A DNA stretch of 64,000 nucleotides, taken from contig NZ_JADPQG010000001.1 in the NCBI RefSeq assembly GCF_015687175.1, positions 930,001 through 994,000 on the forward strand. The letters run 5' to 3'. The stretch comes from Reinekea sp. G2M2-21 (lineage in GTDB: Bacteria; Pseudomonadota; Gammaproteobacteria; Pseudomonadales; Natronospirillaceae). Of the stretch, positions 46,310-56,603 are shown one piece after another; positions within the stretch are counted from its first letter, which is position 1; each line of letters opens with the position of its first letter. A program made the translations under genes and the position numbers. Below the pieces are notes generated by a model, which was not told the DNA's origin, did not search any database, and saw only the letters and a list, made by a program, of their open reading frames with translations.

Positions 46310-46921
46310 TTATTGCAGGCTGATGATTCCAAGTAACAGTAATGCTGGTATACAGGATGTGGCCAGGGCAACTGTGGCAAAGAAACCCAATAGTGAAACC
46401 CGGCCAATTGCGCCGCTGACAACAGCAATTCCGCCGCCACCACCTACCAAGGTGTTTCCCGGGGCATTGATAAGAAACGCAATACTCAGGTGCGGGTAGT
46501 TAGCCAGTGTGGTTCGTATCCATTGGAGGGATGTGGGGCTCTGGGCGTTGTTCTGCAGCTTGTACAATAGGTTTTTCACCCAGGGGAGATGTCTGCCAGC
46601 ACGACCAAGCGCAAATGCAATGGTCAAGCCAACGACAGTGGCCAGCCAGGCACCGATAATGCCCGGTACTGAAAATAGCGCCATTATCATCAAACCGATC
46701 TCCATCCCTGGTGCAAAGGGTATGACCAGTATTAATGCATAGAGTGCACATAGCAGGGTTAACCAGGCCAGCGATGAGTAATCGGATTGGTCAATGAGTA
46801 GCTTCAGTGAATCATTGCCTCCTTTCAACAGATACGCAATGACGACCAGCGTCACAATAAAAAAGAGAATCCGGGCGGTTTGGTAAGTTCGGCCAGTGTT
46901 TTTCGGCATACAGTCAGACAT
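46310..46921 (-). CDS. VTT/DedA-like integral membrane protein
   Basis: About 203 residues with five or six predicted membrane segments. The segments PFAPGMEIGLMIMALF and GLTIAFALGRAGR resemble the VTT (SNARE-associated Golgi/TVP38/DedA) family. The frame opens with a TTG; I chose the ATG at 46921, though another ATG at 46909 is possible and neither has a clear ribosome site. Function unknown, perhaps lipid scrambling by family analogy. It is convergent with cmoM. Confidence 0.65.
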   Translation of the reverse strand: MSDCMPKNTGRTYQTARILFFIVTLVVIAYLLKGGNDSLKLLIDQSDYSSLAWLTLLCALYALILVIPFAPGMEIGLMIMALFSVPGIIGAWLATVVGLTIAFALGRAGRHLPWVKNLLYKLQNNAQSPTSLQWIRTTLANYPHLSIAFLINAPGNTLVGGGGGIAVVSGAIGRVSLLGFFATVALATSCIPALLLLGIISLQ

Positions 46922-47096
46922 GTATTGTGTTCGGAAAAAGAGGGTCAAGCATAGCGGAAAGAATGCTCAATAGTATCTCTGCTGCAATTATTTTTTTGAG
47001 TACGTTTCTGTTCTAAATACTTTTGTGACCAAACCATGCTCGAAGAATTAGTTTTATCCGGAACTTCGGGTGATACTCAAACGCCATGCGAAAAAA

Positions 47097-47123
47097 AAGC
47101 CTCACAGAATATGAGGCTTTTCT
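47097..47123 (-). terminator. Terminator of acnB
   Basis: AAAGCCTCA pairs with TGAGGCTTT, followed on the minus strand by a long T-run (the plus strand shows eight A before the stem). It is 16 bases past the acnB stop. Confidence 0.9.
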
Positions 47124-47138
47124 GAAGATGGTGATTGC

Positions 47139-49724
47139 TTATGCAGAAGCAATGACCGAGTTCGCGGCGTTGACGAAGTCACCCATCTGATCAAAGTTCA
47201 GATATCGGTAAACGTCGGCCGCCATGCTGTCGATCTTTTTGGCATATTCCATGTATTCTTCTGGAGTCGGCAATTTGCCAAGCAGTGAAGATACCGCCGC
47301 TAATTCTGCTGAAGCCAGGAATACATTGGCGCCATCACCCAGCCGGTTCGGGAAGTTACGAGTGGATGTTGAAACCACGGTGGACTTCGCAGCAACCCGT
47401 GCCTGGTTACCCATACACAGAGAACATCCTGGCATCTCGGTTCGTGCACCGGCGCGACCATAGATGTTGTAGTAACCTTCTTCCATCAACTGCGCCTGAT
47501 CCATCTTCGTTGGTGGTGAAATCCACAAACGGGTGGAAATAGCGCCACCGTGCGCGTCAAGCAATTTACCTGCGGCGCGGAAGTGCCCGATGTTGGTCAT
47601 ACAGGAGCCAATGAACACCTCATCAATCTTGGTATTCATGACATCAGACAAGGTGCGTGCATCGTCCGGATCGTTAGGTGCACACAGGATCGGTTCTTTG
47701 ATCTCGCTGAGATCAATTTCGATCACGTGAGCGTATTCAGCATCTGCGTCCGCACGCATCAGGCTTGGGTTGTCCAGCCATTCCTGCATCGCCACAGCGC
47801 GTCGCTCCAAAGTACGGGCGTCGCCATAACCATTGGCAATCATCCAACGCAACATAACGATGTTGGAACGCAGGTACTCAGCGACAGAATCTTCCGACAG
47901 GGTGATGGTACACCCTGCTGCAGAACGTTCAGCAGAAGCATCTGACAATTCAAAAGCCTGTTCAACGGTGAGGTCATCCAGGCCTTCAATTTCCAGTACC
48001 CGTCCTGAGAAAATGTTTTTCTTACCTTTTTTCTCAACGGTCAATGAACCGTCTTTAATGGCGTAATACGGAATCGCGTGGACCAGATCTCGTAATGTGA
48101 TGCCCGGTTGACGTTCACCTTTAAAACGCACCAGAACCGATTCTGGCATATCCAGTGGCATGACGCCCGTTGCTGCGGCAAAAGCCACCAGACCAGAGCC
48201 GGCCGGGAAGGAAATGCCCATTGGGAAGCGGGTGTGAGAGTCACCACCGGTACCGACGGTGTCCGGTAACAACATCCGGTTTAACCAGCTGTGAATGATG
48301 CCATCACCTGGACGCAGTGAAACACCACCGCGATTCATGATGAAGTCTGGCAGGGTGTGCTGAGTGTCAATATCAACAGGTTTAGGGTATGCCGCTGTGT
48401 GACAGAACGATTGCATCACGAGGTCAGTTGAGAAACCAAGGCAAGCTAGGTCTTTCAATTCATCGCGAGTCATTGGGCCAGTCGTGTCCTGAGAGCCGAC
48501 AGTCGTCATCTTAGGTTCGCAGTATTGACCTGGGCGAACACCTTCGACACCGCACGCTTTACCGACCATTTTCTGAGCCAGAGTAAAGCCTTTGCTGCTG
48601 GCCGCGACGTCGCTAGGGCGGGCGAATACATCAGAAGGTGCCAGTCCCATCGCTTCGCGGGCGCGGTCGGTCAAACCTCGGCCGATAATCAGTGGAATAC
48701 GGCCGCCAGCGCGAACTTCATCCAACAACACGTTGGTTTTCAGTTCGAACTCAGAAATAACCTGACCATTTTTCTCAACTTTGCCTGCGTGTGGGTAAAG
48801 ATCGATCACATCACCCATGTTCATCTGATCAACGTCCAGTTCAATCGGCAGCGCACCAGCGTCTTCCATGGTGTTGAAGAAAATCGGAGCAATTTTGTTA
48901 CCTAGACAGAACCCGCCAAATCGTTTGTTCGGTACGTTTGGAATGTCCTGACCGGTGTACCAAAGTACAGAGTTGGTGGCAGACTTACGTGAAGAACCGG
49001 TACCCACAACATCACCGACTAAGGCCAGTGGATGACCTTTTTTCTTCAGTTCATCGATTTGTGCGATTGGACCGATCTCACCGGCTTTATCTGGCGTCAG
49101 ACCATCACGTTCCATTTTATACATCGCCAGTGCGTGCAATGGAATGTCTGGACGAGACCAAGCATCCTGAGCGGGGGATAGGTCGTCTGTATTGGTTTCG
49201 CCGGTGACCTTGAATACGGTCAGCGTGATTTTTTCAGGGACGGCTGGCTTGCTTAAATACCACTCGGCATCGGCCCAAGATTGCATAACGCTCTTGGCCG
49301 CTTCGTTACCGGCGTCAGCTTTTTCTTTCACGTCATGGAAGGCATCAAAAACCAATAACGTGTGCTTGAGCTCTTCCGCTGCTTGCGCAGCTAACTTGTT
49401 GTCATCAAGCAGAGACACCAGTGTTTCAATGTTATAGCCGCCCTGCATGGTGCCGAGCAGCTTTACCGCTTCGACCGTGTCGATTAATGGTGAGCTTGCC
49501 TCACCCTTGGCAATAGCAGATAAAAAGCCAGCCTTAACGTAGGCTGCTTCATCTACACCAGGTGGGACTCGATTCACCAGAAGGTCTTTAATAAAAGATT
49601 CTTCGCCAGCAGGTGGATTTTTCAGCAATTCGACAAGCTCAGTCACCTGTTCGGCAGACAGTGGTTTTGCCGGAATACCCTGTGCAGCGCGTTCTTGTTC
49701 GTGTTTACGATAAGCTTCTAGCAC
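47139..49724 (-). CDS. acnB: Aconitate hydratase B
   Basis: The main TCA-cycle aconitase. At 861 residues it is close to E. coli AcnB (865), with the AcnB-specific N-terminal HEAT-like domain followed by the swivel domain and catalytic core. Cluster cysteines lie in GSCMTNIG (about residue 707) and CSLCMGNQ (about 768 and 771). [13 protein letters not shown] and [10 protein letters not shown] are characteristic. The start [16 protein letters not shown] is the family standard. Monocistronic with its own terminator. Confidence 0.97.
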   Translation of the reverse strand: MLEAYRKHEQERAAQGIPAKPLSAEQVTELVELLKNPPAGEESFIKDLLVNRVPPGVDEAAYVKAGFLSAIAKGEASSPLIDTVEAVKLLGTMQGGYNIETLVSLLDDNKLAAQAAEELKHTLLVFDAFHDVKEKADAGNEAAKSVMQSWADAEWYLSKPAVPEKITLTVFKVTGETNTDDLSPAQDAWSRPDIPLHALAMYKMERDGLTPDKAGEIGPIAQIDELKKKGHPLALVGDVVGTGSSRKSATNSVLWYTGQDIPNVPNKRFGGFCLGNKIAPIFFNTMEDAGALPIELDVDQMNMGDVIDLYPHAGKVEKNGQVISEFELKTNVLLDEVRAGGRIPLIIGRGLTDRAREAMGLAPSDVFARPSDVAASSKGFTLAQKMVGKACGVEGVRPGQYCEPKMTTVGSQDTTGPMTRDELKDLACLGFSTDLVMQSFCHTAAYPKPVDIDTQHTLPDFIMNRGGVSLRPGDGIIHSWLNRMLLPDTVGTGGDSHTRFPMGISFPAGSGLVAFAAATGVMPLDMPESVLVRFKGERQPGITLRDLVHAIPYYAIKDGSLTVEKKGKKNIFSGRVLEIEGLDDLTVEQAFELSDASAERSAAGCTITLSEDSVAEYLRSNIVMLRWMIANGYGDARTLERRAVAMQEWLDNPSLMRADADAEYAHVIEIDLSEIKEPILCAPNDPDDARTLSDVMNTKIDEVFIGSCMTNIGHFRAAGKLLDAHGGAISTRLWISPPTKMDQAQLMEEGYYNIYGRAGARTEMPGCSLCMGNQARVAAKSTVVSTSTRNFPNRLGDGANVFLASAELAAVSSLLGKLPTPEEYMEYAKKIDSMAADVYRYLNFDQMGDFVNAANSVIASA

Positions 49725-50086
49725 GATTGGATCTCCATTTTTCGTTTATTTTTCGGTCATAGCGTTTTTTGGTTGTGAGCTTATTTCCGTTCAATGGGCG
49801 AGCGATTCTATATTCGCCGTTGAAATGAAAAACTCATGTGACGAAGCAAGATTCGAGTGTTGCTTCCCCATTTGCGCATTTCTTGATGTCTAGATGTTCA
49901 GTTATCGGTCTGGATCGCGATCAATCAATTCGTCCTCATAGGACTGGCAGACTGGGTTTAATATGGAGGCAAAGTTTAGTTAATCATCATCTAAATGTTA
50001 AGAATTCATCCCAGTTTTATGGATGATGTTTGTTATTCATTGCGTGAATGAAGTTTGTGCTAGTCATTCACGAGTGTGAGTATTAA
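49725..50086. other. Intergenic region upstream of acnB
   Basis: About 360 bases between queE and acnB, both minus strand. It should carry the acnB promoter near 49750-49850. A short inverted repeat TTCATTGCGTGAATGAA lies at about 50035-50052, 35 bases beyond the queE stop, without a T-run. No gene supported. Confidence 0.45.
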
Positions 50087-50740
50087 TCAATCGATGTTCA
50101 AAACCTTGTGAGATTGCAACGTCAACCGCCAATCGGGGTTCTCCAGACAGTATTGAATGCATTTTGCCGTGTTGGCATTATTGCCTGGCACAATTGTATT
50201 TTCCTGATGATTGTTCCTGGGGCTTAAATACCGGTAATCCGCGCGTATCCCATTAAACCGTTCAGGCATGGCCTCAGCCTGTGGGTAAACAAGCTTTAAT
50301 TCGTTGCATTGGTTTATAACCACTTCCGATCGACCTTTCGGGCTGATGCAAACCCAATCCAGATTGCCAGGTAATGGCAGGGTACCATTGGATTCGACCG
50401 CACACTCAAAACCAACCTGGTGCATCGCGTCAATGAGTGCTTCGTCGAGTTGTAAAGCCGGTTCGCCACCGGTGAATACGACAAATTTATGACCTTGCTC
50501 AGCGGGCCAGAATTGATCAATACGTTGTGCCAGTTGTGCGGGTAGTTTGAATTTGCCCCCATTCTGGCCATTGGTGCCGACAAAATCGGTATCACAAAAC
50601 TGACATACAGCGGATTGCCGATCTTGCTCGCGCCCACTCCAGAGGTTACAGCCCGTGAATCGGCAAAAAACAGCAGGACGACCGGTTTGAAAGCCCTCGC
50701 CCTGCAGGGTGTAAAACATTTCTTTAACACTGTAAGTCAT
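50087..50740 (-). CDS. queE: 7-carboxy-7-deazaguanine synthase
   Basis: A radical-SAM enzyme in queuosine (deazapurine) biosynthesis. The 217 residues carry the QueE-specific cluster motif C-x14-C-x2-C (from GCNLWSG to CQFC) instead of the usual C-x3-C-x2-C. They also have the N-terminal VKEMFYTLQGEGFQTGRPA and FTGGEPALQ. Other queuosine genes are not in this window. It lies four bases after the GGDEF/EAL gene on the same strand, so the two may be cotranscribed. Confidence 0.95.
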   Translation of the reverse strand: MTYSVKEMFYTLQGEGFQTGRPAVFCRFTGCNLWSGREQDRQSAVCQFCDTDFVGTNGQNGGKFKLPAQLAQRIDQFWPAEQGHKFVVFTGGEPALQLDEALIDAMHQVGFECAVESNGTLPLPGNLDWVCISPKGRSEVVINQCNELKLVYPQAEAMPERFNGIRADYRYLSPRNNHQENTIVPGNNANTAKCIQYCLENPDWRLTLQSHKVLNID

Positions 50741-50744
50741 AATT

Positions 50745-53213
50745 TTAAGCTTGTGTTGGGGATTGAGTCAGCAATTGCTGAAATTCTAAATCCTCTAGGG
50801 GGGGGGAGTACAGATAACCCTGGAATACATGACAGCCCATGCCTTTGAGCAGGGCCAGTTGATCTTCGGTTTCAACGCCTTCTGCAACCGTACTTAGCTT
50901 CAATTGCGCGGCCATGGCCAGAATAGTGCGGACAATGGCGGTGTCATTGGGATCGTTCTGAATATCTTTGATGAACGATTGATCAACTTTCAGAACATCC
51001 AGTGGCAGTCGTTTCAGATAATTGAGGTTAGAGTAGCCGGTGCCGAAATCGTCAATTGAAAAATTTAAACCGAAATCACGCAGTTCATTCATGCTTGCCA
51101 CGGTGTGATCGATGTTATCGATAATCATCCCTTCAGTGATTTCCAGGTTAATCAGATGCGCGGGAATGGCAGCGTTGGTTATGATGCGATGCACAATCGT
51201 AGTGAAATTCTGTTGCCGGAACTGCTGTGGACTGACGTTTATACACATCTTAAAGGTGTCGCCAATAACGCCTTGCTTATACCAGTCGCTTACTTTATTG
51301 ATGGCTTTTAACAGAACCATTTCGCCGACTTCCGACATCATGTCTCCGTCTTCCAGCAACGGGATAAATTCAACAGGTGATACCAGTCCCCGTTTGGGGT
51401 GACGCCAGCGTAATAAAGCTTCTGCGCCGATAATCCGGTTACTGTTGCTGTCCATCTGCGGTTGGAACATCAGGAAGAATTGATCGTTTTCCAGTGCGAT
51501 CCGGCAATCTGCTTTCAGATCAAACAATCGTTGGTTTGCCTCAGCCATTTCTTTTTCAAACATGATCAGTTTGTTTTTACCGGATTCTTTGGCTTTGTAC
51601 ATGGCCATATCCGCGTGTCGTAACAGTTCTGATGCTGTGAGGCTGTGATCGTGGAAAAAGGCCAGCCCGAGGCTTGCGCTGACCGCCATTTGATCGCCTT
51701 GCAGAATCATTGGGCGCTGCATTTCGCTCAGCAGCCGTTCGGCGCGCTCTATGGCAATTTGGCGGGCGGCCGGTTCGGTGGTGCCCAGTTCCGTCATGCA
51801 AATAACAAATTCATCTCCGCCCAAGCGGGCGACGGTGTCTTCTTCTCGTACTGTAATGCGTAGACGTTTGGCGACTTCCGTTAAGATAGTGTCACCAACC
51901 AGGTGACCACGGGTGTCGTTTATGGTTTTAAAGTTGTCCAAATCAACGAAAATCAAAGCGCCAAAGTGTTTGGAACGTTGCGTTCTTAATAAAGCTTGTT
52001 CCAATCGGTCGATAAACAAATGTCTGTTGGGTAGGTCGGTGAGTGCGTCGTGATAGGCCAGATGCTGAATATGGGCCTGATGTTCTTTTCGTTCCGTAAT
52101 ATCTACCCCCACCGTCAGAATGGCATCAACCCCCTTGTATTGAATGGCTAACTTGCGCATTTCTAACGCCAAATAACGACCATTAGGTAACGTCCAGTCG
52201 ATTTCAGGTAACAATACAGAGCGCTTGGAGGCAAAGGCTTCTTCATCAGCTTCCTTGATGAGTTGTCGGGACGAAGTCGACAGAGGGCTTAGGACGATAT
52301 CGTCGCTCTGTTGACCGATGAACGCTTCTTCTTTCAGATGAAACGTTTTCAGGAATGCGTTATTGGCTAGCAAAGCTTCACCACTGCGCGCCTTCACGTT
52401 GATCAAATGCGGGAGGTTTTCCACCAGGACATGTAAGCTCATATAGGATTGTTCGGCTTCGCTCAGCGCTATTTTGTTTTTTTCAATCAGATCATCGACC
52501 ATCCCCAATTGCGCATTAACCGCATCCACCAATACACCGAGTTCGTCTTCGCGGTGGCTGTAGAGTTCGCCTAAGCGTTTGCCGTTACTGTTTTCAACGT
52601 CAATCGTTTTCAGTTGCGTGGTCAGGTGGCTCAGCGGCAGGGTTAGCAATCGGTTGAATATAAAAATGAGAATGAATGTCAGCGAACCGACTTGCACAAG
52701 GTTCAGCAATAAGCGGTTCCAGGTTGCCTGCATTAGATTTCGGTACGGGAGATGGTTATTGTATTTGATCACCAGACGTCCGATCTGTTCCGGTTTTTCA
52801 TCAGCAAGCTGCAATTGAATATTCTGTATTTTAATTGGTTCGCCGATGATGGAGACCAGATAGGGGATGCGAAATGGTGCCTTATTGCCTTTACTCGCAT
52901 ACCCAATGACATTGTCATTTTCGTCGTAGAGCCAGGCGGAAATGATGAAGTCGTTCAGTAACAGGCTTTGGACAATCTCTTTGCCCAACAGGTAATCATA
53001 GCTGAAAATAGCGTTTTTAGCGGGTAGTTTAGTGGCCAGAATGATGCGATCTAAGTCGGCGGCGACAATGGACTGGTGATTTTTTAATTCGCCAACAAGT
53101 TGAATTGCAGAGGCAACAATACTCAGTGCGACAGCCGAAAATAACCCGGTCAGGACAAGCCGCACCGATATCTGACGTGCCGTAATTGTGCGTAGTGCGG
53201 ATAAAAATGCCAT
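50745..53213 (-). CDS. Membrane-bound PAS-GGDEF-EAL c-di-GMP signalling protein
   Basis: About 822 residues. A first membrane segment (about 15-37), a periplasmic sensor of about 150 residues and a second segment (about 190-212) are followed by a HAMP-like linker, a PAS domain (about 255-370), GGDEF (intact RLGGDEFV near 463) and EAL (intact GAEALLRWRHP near 595). Both catalytic signatures are present, so it may make or degrade c-di-GMP, or one domain may be regulatory. The frame starts 21 codons earlier, but the ATG at 53213 gives a better N-terminus. Confidence 0.92.
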   Translation of the reverse strand: MAFLSALRTITARQISVRLVLTGLFSAVALSIVASAIQLVGELKNHQSIVAADLDRIILATKLPAKNAIFSYDYLLGKEIVQSLLLNDFIISAWLYDENDNVIGYASKGNKAPFRIPYLVSIIGEPIKIQNIQLQLADEKPEQIGRLVIKYNNHLPYRNLMQATWNRLLLNLVQVGSLTFILIFIFNRLLTLPLSHLTTQLKTIDVENSNGKRLGELYSHREDELGVLVDAVNAQLGMVDDLIEKNKIALSEAEQSYMSLHVLVENLPHLINVKARSGEALLANNAFLKTFHLKEEAFIGQQSDDIVLSPLSTSSRQLIKEADEEAFASKRSVLLPEIDWTLPNGRYLALEMRKLAIQYKGVDAILTVGVDITERKEHQAHIQHLAYHDALTDLPNRHLFIDRLEQALLRTQRSKHFGALIFVDLDNFKTINDTRGHLVGDTILTEVAKRLRITVREEDTVARLGGDEFVICMTELGTTEPAARQIAIERAERLLSEMQRPMILQGDQMAVSASLGLAFFHDHSLTASELLRHADMAMYKAKESGKNKLIMFEKEMAEANQRLFDLKADCRIALENDQFFLMFQPQMDSNSNRIIGAEALLRWRHPKRGLVSPVEFIPLLEDGDMMSEVGEMVLLKAINKVSDWYKQGVIGDTFKMCINVSPQQFRQQNFTTIVHRIITNAAIPAHLINLEITEGMIIDNIDHTVASMNELRDFGLNFSIDDFGTGYSNLNYLKRLPLDVLKVDQSFIKDIQNDPNDTAIVRTILAMAAQLKLSTVAEGVETEDQLALLKGMGCHVFQGYLYSPPLEDLEFQQLLTQSPTQA

Positions 53214-53322
53214 CAATTCACTTAAAAATACTGTGTTGTACCACCATTCTGATTCATTTAAGCAAGATTCCCTCATTATCGCTAGTCCAGTTGCCGGCTT
53301 TGGCGAAAATTTTCAAGGAATA

Positions 53323-54030
53323 TCAGTATGTTAAGTGTGCGAAAGACAGGTTTTCGGGATACTCATAGATTATCGTGGCTTGATAGTTCTTTCCGGAAGG
53401 ACTCGGGACATTGGTCAATCCTTCATACCGCAGCAGCTGTTGTGTGTGCCGGTCGTAAGTCAATACGATGGGTTTCACCAGCTGGGCAAAGAGAATATTG
53501 TTCAATTTAAGCTCCAGTGTCATGGTTTGCTCATCGATTGTCTTAGGCTCAATGTACATCTCGATAAAGCTTGCTCTGCTTGCATTCAGGAACTCAAATG
53601 ACACTGGCTGACTGGTCAGTAGTACTTCGAATTGGCTCAATATGGTGTAATGGAAGCCGGCATCCACAGCAAACAGGCCTTCGGGTGTTGGCAGGTTTTT
53701 GCTTTTACGAGCTTCAATGCTGAGCTGGTTGGGCAAGACAGCAACCTTCTCTGCTCGTTGGGGTTCAGTGAACTCGACGCTGTAACTCGGTGCCCGCATA
53801 TTTTCATAGCGCAGTTTTTTTTGCCCTAGAAGATTGCCGTTCGCGGCAATATAGTCGACTTCTTCACGCAGCGGTTTCAAATCATCGTCCAGATAGAGTC
53901 GGTGCACTTCGGTGTACAGAAGTTGATTGGTAGAGGGGTCATAGGCATAGCCAAAGAACGTCAATGGTTCGGCAAGCAAGTGACCGCTTAGTAGAGCGAC
54001 AAGGCAACAAGTCCAGCAACGGAACAGCAT
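53323..54030 (-). CDS. Exported protein of unknown function, last gene of the light-type operon
   Basis: A 235-residue protein with a signal peptide (MLFRCWTCCLVALLSGHLLA) and a beta-rich mature domain of about 215 residues starting EPLTFFGYAYDPSTNQLLY. I do not recognise a family. In related operons the equivalent position is often held by a DUF3833 lipoprotein; this one lacks a lipobox. The longer upstream frame is rejected: the ATG at 54030 overlaps the stop of the DUF2878 gene by one base (TAATG), showing coupling. Confidence 0.75.
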   Translation of the reverse strand: MLFRCWTCCLVALLSGHLLAEPLTFFGYAYDPSTNQLLYTEVHRLYLDDDLKPLREEVDYIAANGNLLGQKKLRYENMRAPSYSVEFTEPQRAEKVAVLPNQLSIEARKSKNLPTPEGLFAVDAGFHYTILSQFEVLLTSQPVSFEFLNASRASFIEMYIEPKTIDEQTMTLELKLNNILFAQLVKPIVLTYDRHTQQLLRYEGLTNVPSPSGKNYQATIIYEYPENLSFAHLTY

Positions 54031-54539
54031 TATCGTGCACCAACAGAGCGGTTTATGAGGAGCTTCCGGCGAGGACGATCGATAATCCAGTAGAAAAATG
54101 GTAGCCAAAGCCCCCAAGCGCTGGCGACCAATAATAGCCCGAGAGGGGTGGCATTTGCGGCCCCCAATTTAGTGCCGGCCACGTAACTACCTCCACCACC
54201 CAAAATACCAAATAGCACCTGTAAGGTAAGTCTGCCTTTTAACCAGGCCAAGCTGTGATTCAGGGTTAACGGAAAAATCATCCATAGGGCGATAATCCAG
54301 GTAGGTACGACAAAACCAAGCCCAAGGTATTCTATGAAAGGCGACAAATGCCAAATGAGGTCAATCGACAGGCCAATCAACATTACCGGTAATAATTGCC
54401 ACGTTTCTTTACGGTGATTGAATGCAAAAGCATGGACGCCAACGAACATCAGCGCCCAAAGCAAAGACCAGGGGCTTTGAAACAGGACTGCAAGAAACCA
54501 ACCTATCTGAAACAGCGCATAGTTCGCAATTTTATCCAT
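54030..54539 (-). CDS. DUF2878 family membrane protein
   Basis: A 169-residue protein with about five membrane segments, fitting DUF2878: NYALFQIGWFLAVLFQSPW at the N-terminus and an Ala/Gly-rich third segment. Function unknown. The family is regularly found with Cfa-like methyltransferases, DUF1365 and FAD oxidoreductases, as here. Its start codon directly abuts the stop of the methyltransferase gene. Confidence 0.8.
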   Translation of the reverse strand: MDKIANYALFQIGWFLAVLFQSPWSLLWALMFVGVHAFAFNHRKETWQLLPVMLIGLSIDLIWHLSPFIEYLGLGFVVPTWIIALWMIFPLTLNHSLAWLKGRLTLQVLFGILGGGGSYVAGTKLGAANATPLGLLLVASAWGLWLPFFYWIIDRPRRKLLINRSVGAR

Positions 54540-55775
54540 TTACTTTACCCACTCATGCCGGGCCCCGGCTTTGCTGAACACGATTTGCGACGTACCAATA
54601 GCACGCTCTCTGAACCCGCCTTCACAATACGCAAAATAGTATCGCCACAAACGATAGAATTGGCGGTCATATTTGGTGTGATCCAATGTGTTATACGCAG
54701 CAATAAAACGTTGATGCCAGTCTTTCAGCGTCCGAGCGTAGTGTTGCGTGATATCTTCAAAATGATTCACGGTCATGCTGGTCTGTTGCGCAATGTGATG
54801 GTTGATCAGAGATATGCTGGGTAGATGGCCACCCGGAAAAATGTACTTGCGAATGAAGTCAACCGAATTCCGGTATGCCTTGTACCGCTGATCTGGCATG
54901 GTAATGCTTTGCAGCAGTGCGATGCCATCGTCGGCGAGCAGTTCGTCAATCTTTTTAAAGTAGCCGGGCAGGAACTTGTGGCCGACGGCTTCAATCATTT
55001 CAATGGACACCAGTCGATCGAATTGACCTTCTAGTAATCGATAATCGGATTTCAATAAGGTGACTTTATCTTTCAGTCCTTCTTCGCTAACCCGTTTTTT
55101 AGCGTATTCGTATTGTTCGTCAGAAATGGTTGTTGTCGTGACCCGGCAACCAAACTCTTTTGCGGCGAATATTGCCATTGACCCCCAGCCGGTCCCGATT
55201 TCCAGTAAGTGGTTGTCTGGACCCAAGTGAAGCTTTTCACAAATGCGTCGCAAGCGGAACTGTTGGGCAGTTTCCAGGCTGGCATCTTGGCTCGGATAGA
55301 TCGCCGATGAGTACATCATGCTGCTGTCCAGAAAACTGGTGAACAGATCGTTGCCCAAATCATAATGTGCCTGAATGTTTCTTTTTGAGCCCTTCACCGT
55401 GTTTTGGTTTAACCAATGCGCAATGTTAAGTCCCCATTTGGTGATCACTGACAGAGGGTTGAACCGATTCTTTTCGTGGTTCAGGTTAGCCGCAAACAAT
55501 TGCACTACACGGGTTAAGTCAGGTGAATCCCAGAGTCCCTCTGCGTAGCATTCGGCGGCGGCCATTTCACCTCCGGTAATCATCTCCCGAAAAACTTTGC
55601 TGTCGTGAACAGTAACTTCGGCATGTGGTCCAGTCGCTTTCGGGTCACCGAATGACTGTGACTGGTCGTTGAAGTGTATGGTCAGACTGCCTTTTTTCAA
55701 ATGAGACAAAATTGAAGACGCTGCTTTCCAGGCAATATTAACGTGGTTGCTGCGGGTGCTATTGGCAGTCGTCAT
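54540..55775 (-). CDS. Cyclopropane-fatty-acid-synthase-like SAM methyltransferase
   Basis: A 411-residue Cfa-family enzyme acting on unsaturated acyl chains of membrane lipids. It has the SAM site LLEIGTGWGSMAIFAA, the preceding QAHYDLGNDLF, FLDSSMMYSSAIYP, and SIEMIEAVGHKFLPGYF, all typical. Its association with DUF1365 and an FAD oxidoreductase distinguishes it from stand-alone Cfa. In Rhodobacter, similar sets act in methylated or furan fatty-acid formation, so the product may be a modified fatty acid other than cyclopropane (inference). It overlaps DUF1365 by four bases. Confidence 0.92.
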   Translation of the reverse strand: MTTANSTRSNHVNIAWKAASSILSHLKKGSLTIHFNDQSQSFGDPKATGPHAEVTVHDSKVFREMITGGEMAAAECYAEGLWDSPDLTRVVQLFAANLNHEKNRFNPLSVITKWGLNIAHWLNQNTVKGSKRNIQAHYDLGNDLFTSFLDSSMMYSSAIYPSQDASLETAQQFRLRRICEKLHLGPDNHLLEIGTGWGSMAIFAAKEFGCRVTTTTISDEQYEYAKKRVSEEGLKDKVTLLKSDYRLLEGQFDRLVSIEMIEAVGHKFLPGYFKKIDELLADDGIALLQSITMPDQRYKAYRNSVDFIRKYIFPGGHLPSISLINHHIAQQTSMTVNHFEDITQHYARTLKDWHQRFIAAYNTLDHTKYDRQFYRLWRYYFAYCEGGFRERAIGTSQIVFSKAGARHEWVK

Positions 55776-56602
55776 ATGGTTTTTTCCTTATTGCTTTTAT
55801 TGGGGTGGGCGTAAAACGGTACGCCCTTTAGCCATAGTTTCAGGGCATTGGTGTAAATGCCGGTTGCAACTTTTACGGTCATCCATGGGAAACGGATGAG
55901 CGTTTTTCTGACATTCGCCGCCGTCATTGCCATGGGTGTGAGTGCCATCGTTGCGTCAAACACCCGGTTACCCTGTTGCCAGTTTTCAAGATGAATAAGA
56001 TTGGTGTTTGCACCGGGTTCGGTAAAGCGCCAATCATAATCAGTTGCCATTGGATGGAAGGGGGAAATATGAAATTGCTTCGGTAGTTTGAATCGGATTC
56101 GTTTTCCTCGTTGGCTGACAGGATTGGTAGCGCGGCTGTCCTTAGATATGGCCAGTACATACTGGTGTCGTTCACCCCAAGGGGTATTGGTAATTTCGGG
56201 CATGATGGCCAACAGATTATTTTCAGCATCAAATGCGTAATAAAATGTGACTGGATTCATGATGAACCCCAGTGTGCGTAAATTGGTCAGCATGGCCACC
56301 CGGTAAATTCGTTCGGCTGCAATATCGCTGTGCTCGGAAATATGGCTGATGACCGCCTGTTTCAGTCCGCCATTATCGGGTGCAAAAAAATCTGCTCTGC
56401 GGTAACTGAGCCAGTTACGCCTTTCAAAAGAGATGAGTCGGGAACATTGTTCGACACTGGTCAGTTCGTCCAGATCCAGATACATCATAAAAACAGGGTA
56501 GCGTAAGGTATGTTCCTTTGGGCTGAAGCGTCGATGCCTGACCCAGCCGATCATTAATCGGCTAAAGGCAGGTGTATTTTTGTCATCAGTTTTATTCTTC
56601 AT
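55772..56602 (-). CDS. DUF1365 family protein
   Basis: A 276-residue protein with family landmarks WVRHRRFSPKEHTLRYPVFM at the N-terminus, NPVTFYYAFD in the middle and FHISPFHPMATDYDWRF. The biochemical role of DUF1365 is not settled; it is consistently paired with the Cfa-like and FAD partners found on either side here. Overlaps the methyltransferase gene (ATGA) and is one base from the oxidoreductase stop, so the three are one translational block. Confidence 0.9.
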   Translation of the reverse strand: MKNKTDDKNTPAFSRLMIGWVRHRRFSPKEHTLRYPVFMMYLDLDELTSVEQCSRLISFERRNWLSYRRADFFAPDNGGLKQAVISHISEHSDIAAERIYRVAMLTNLRTLGFIMNPVTFYYAFDAENNLLAIMPEITNTPWGERHQYVLAISKDSRATNPVSQRGKRIRFKLPKQFHISPFHPMATDYDWRFTEPGANTNLIHLENWQQGNRVFDATMALTPMAMTAANVRKTLIRFPWMTVKVATGIYTNALKLWLKGVPFYAHPNKSNKEKTI

Positions 56603-56603
56603 C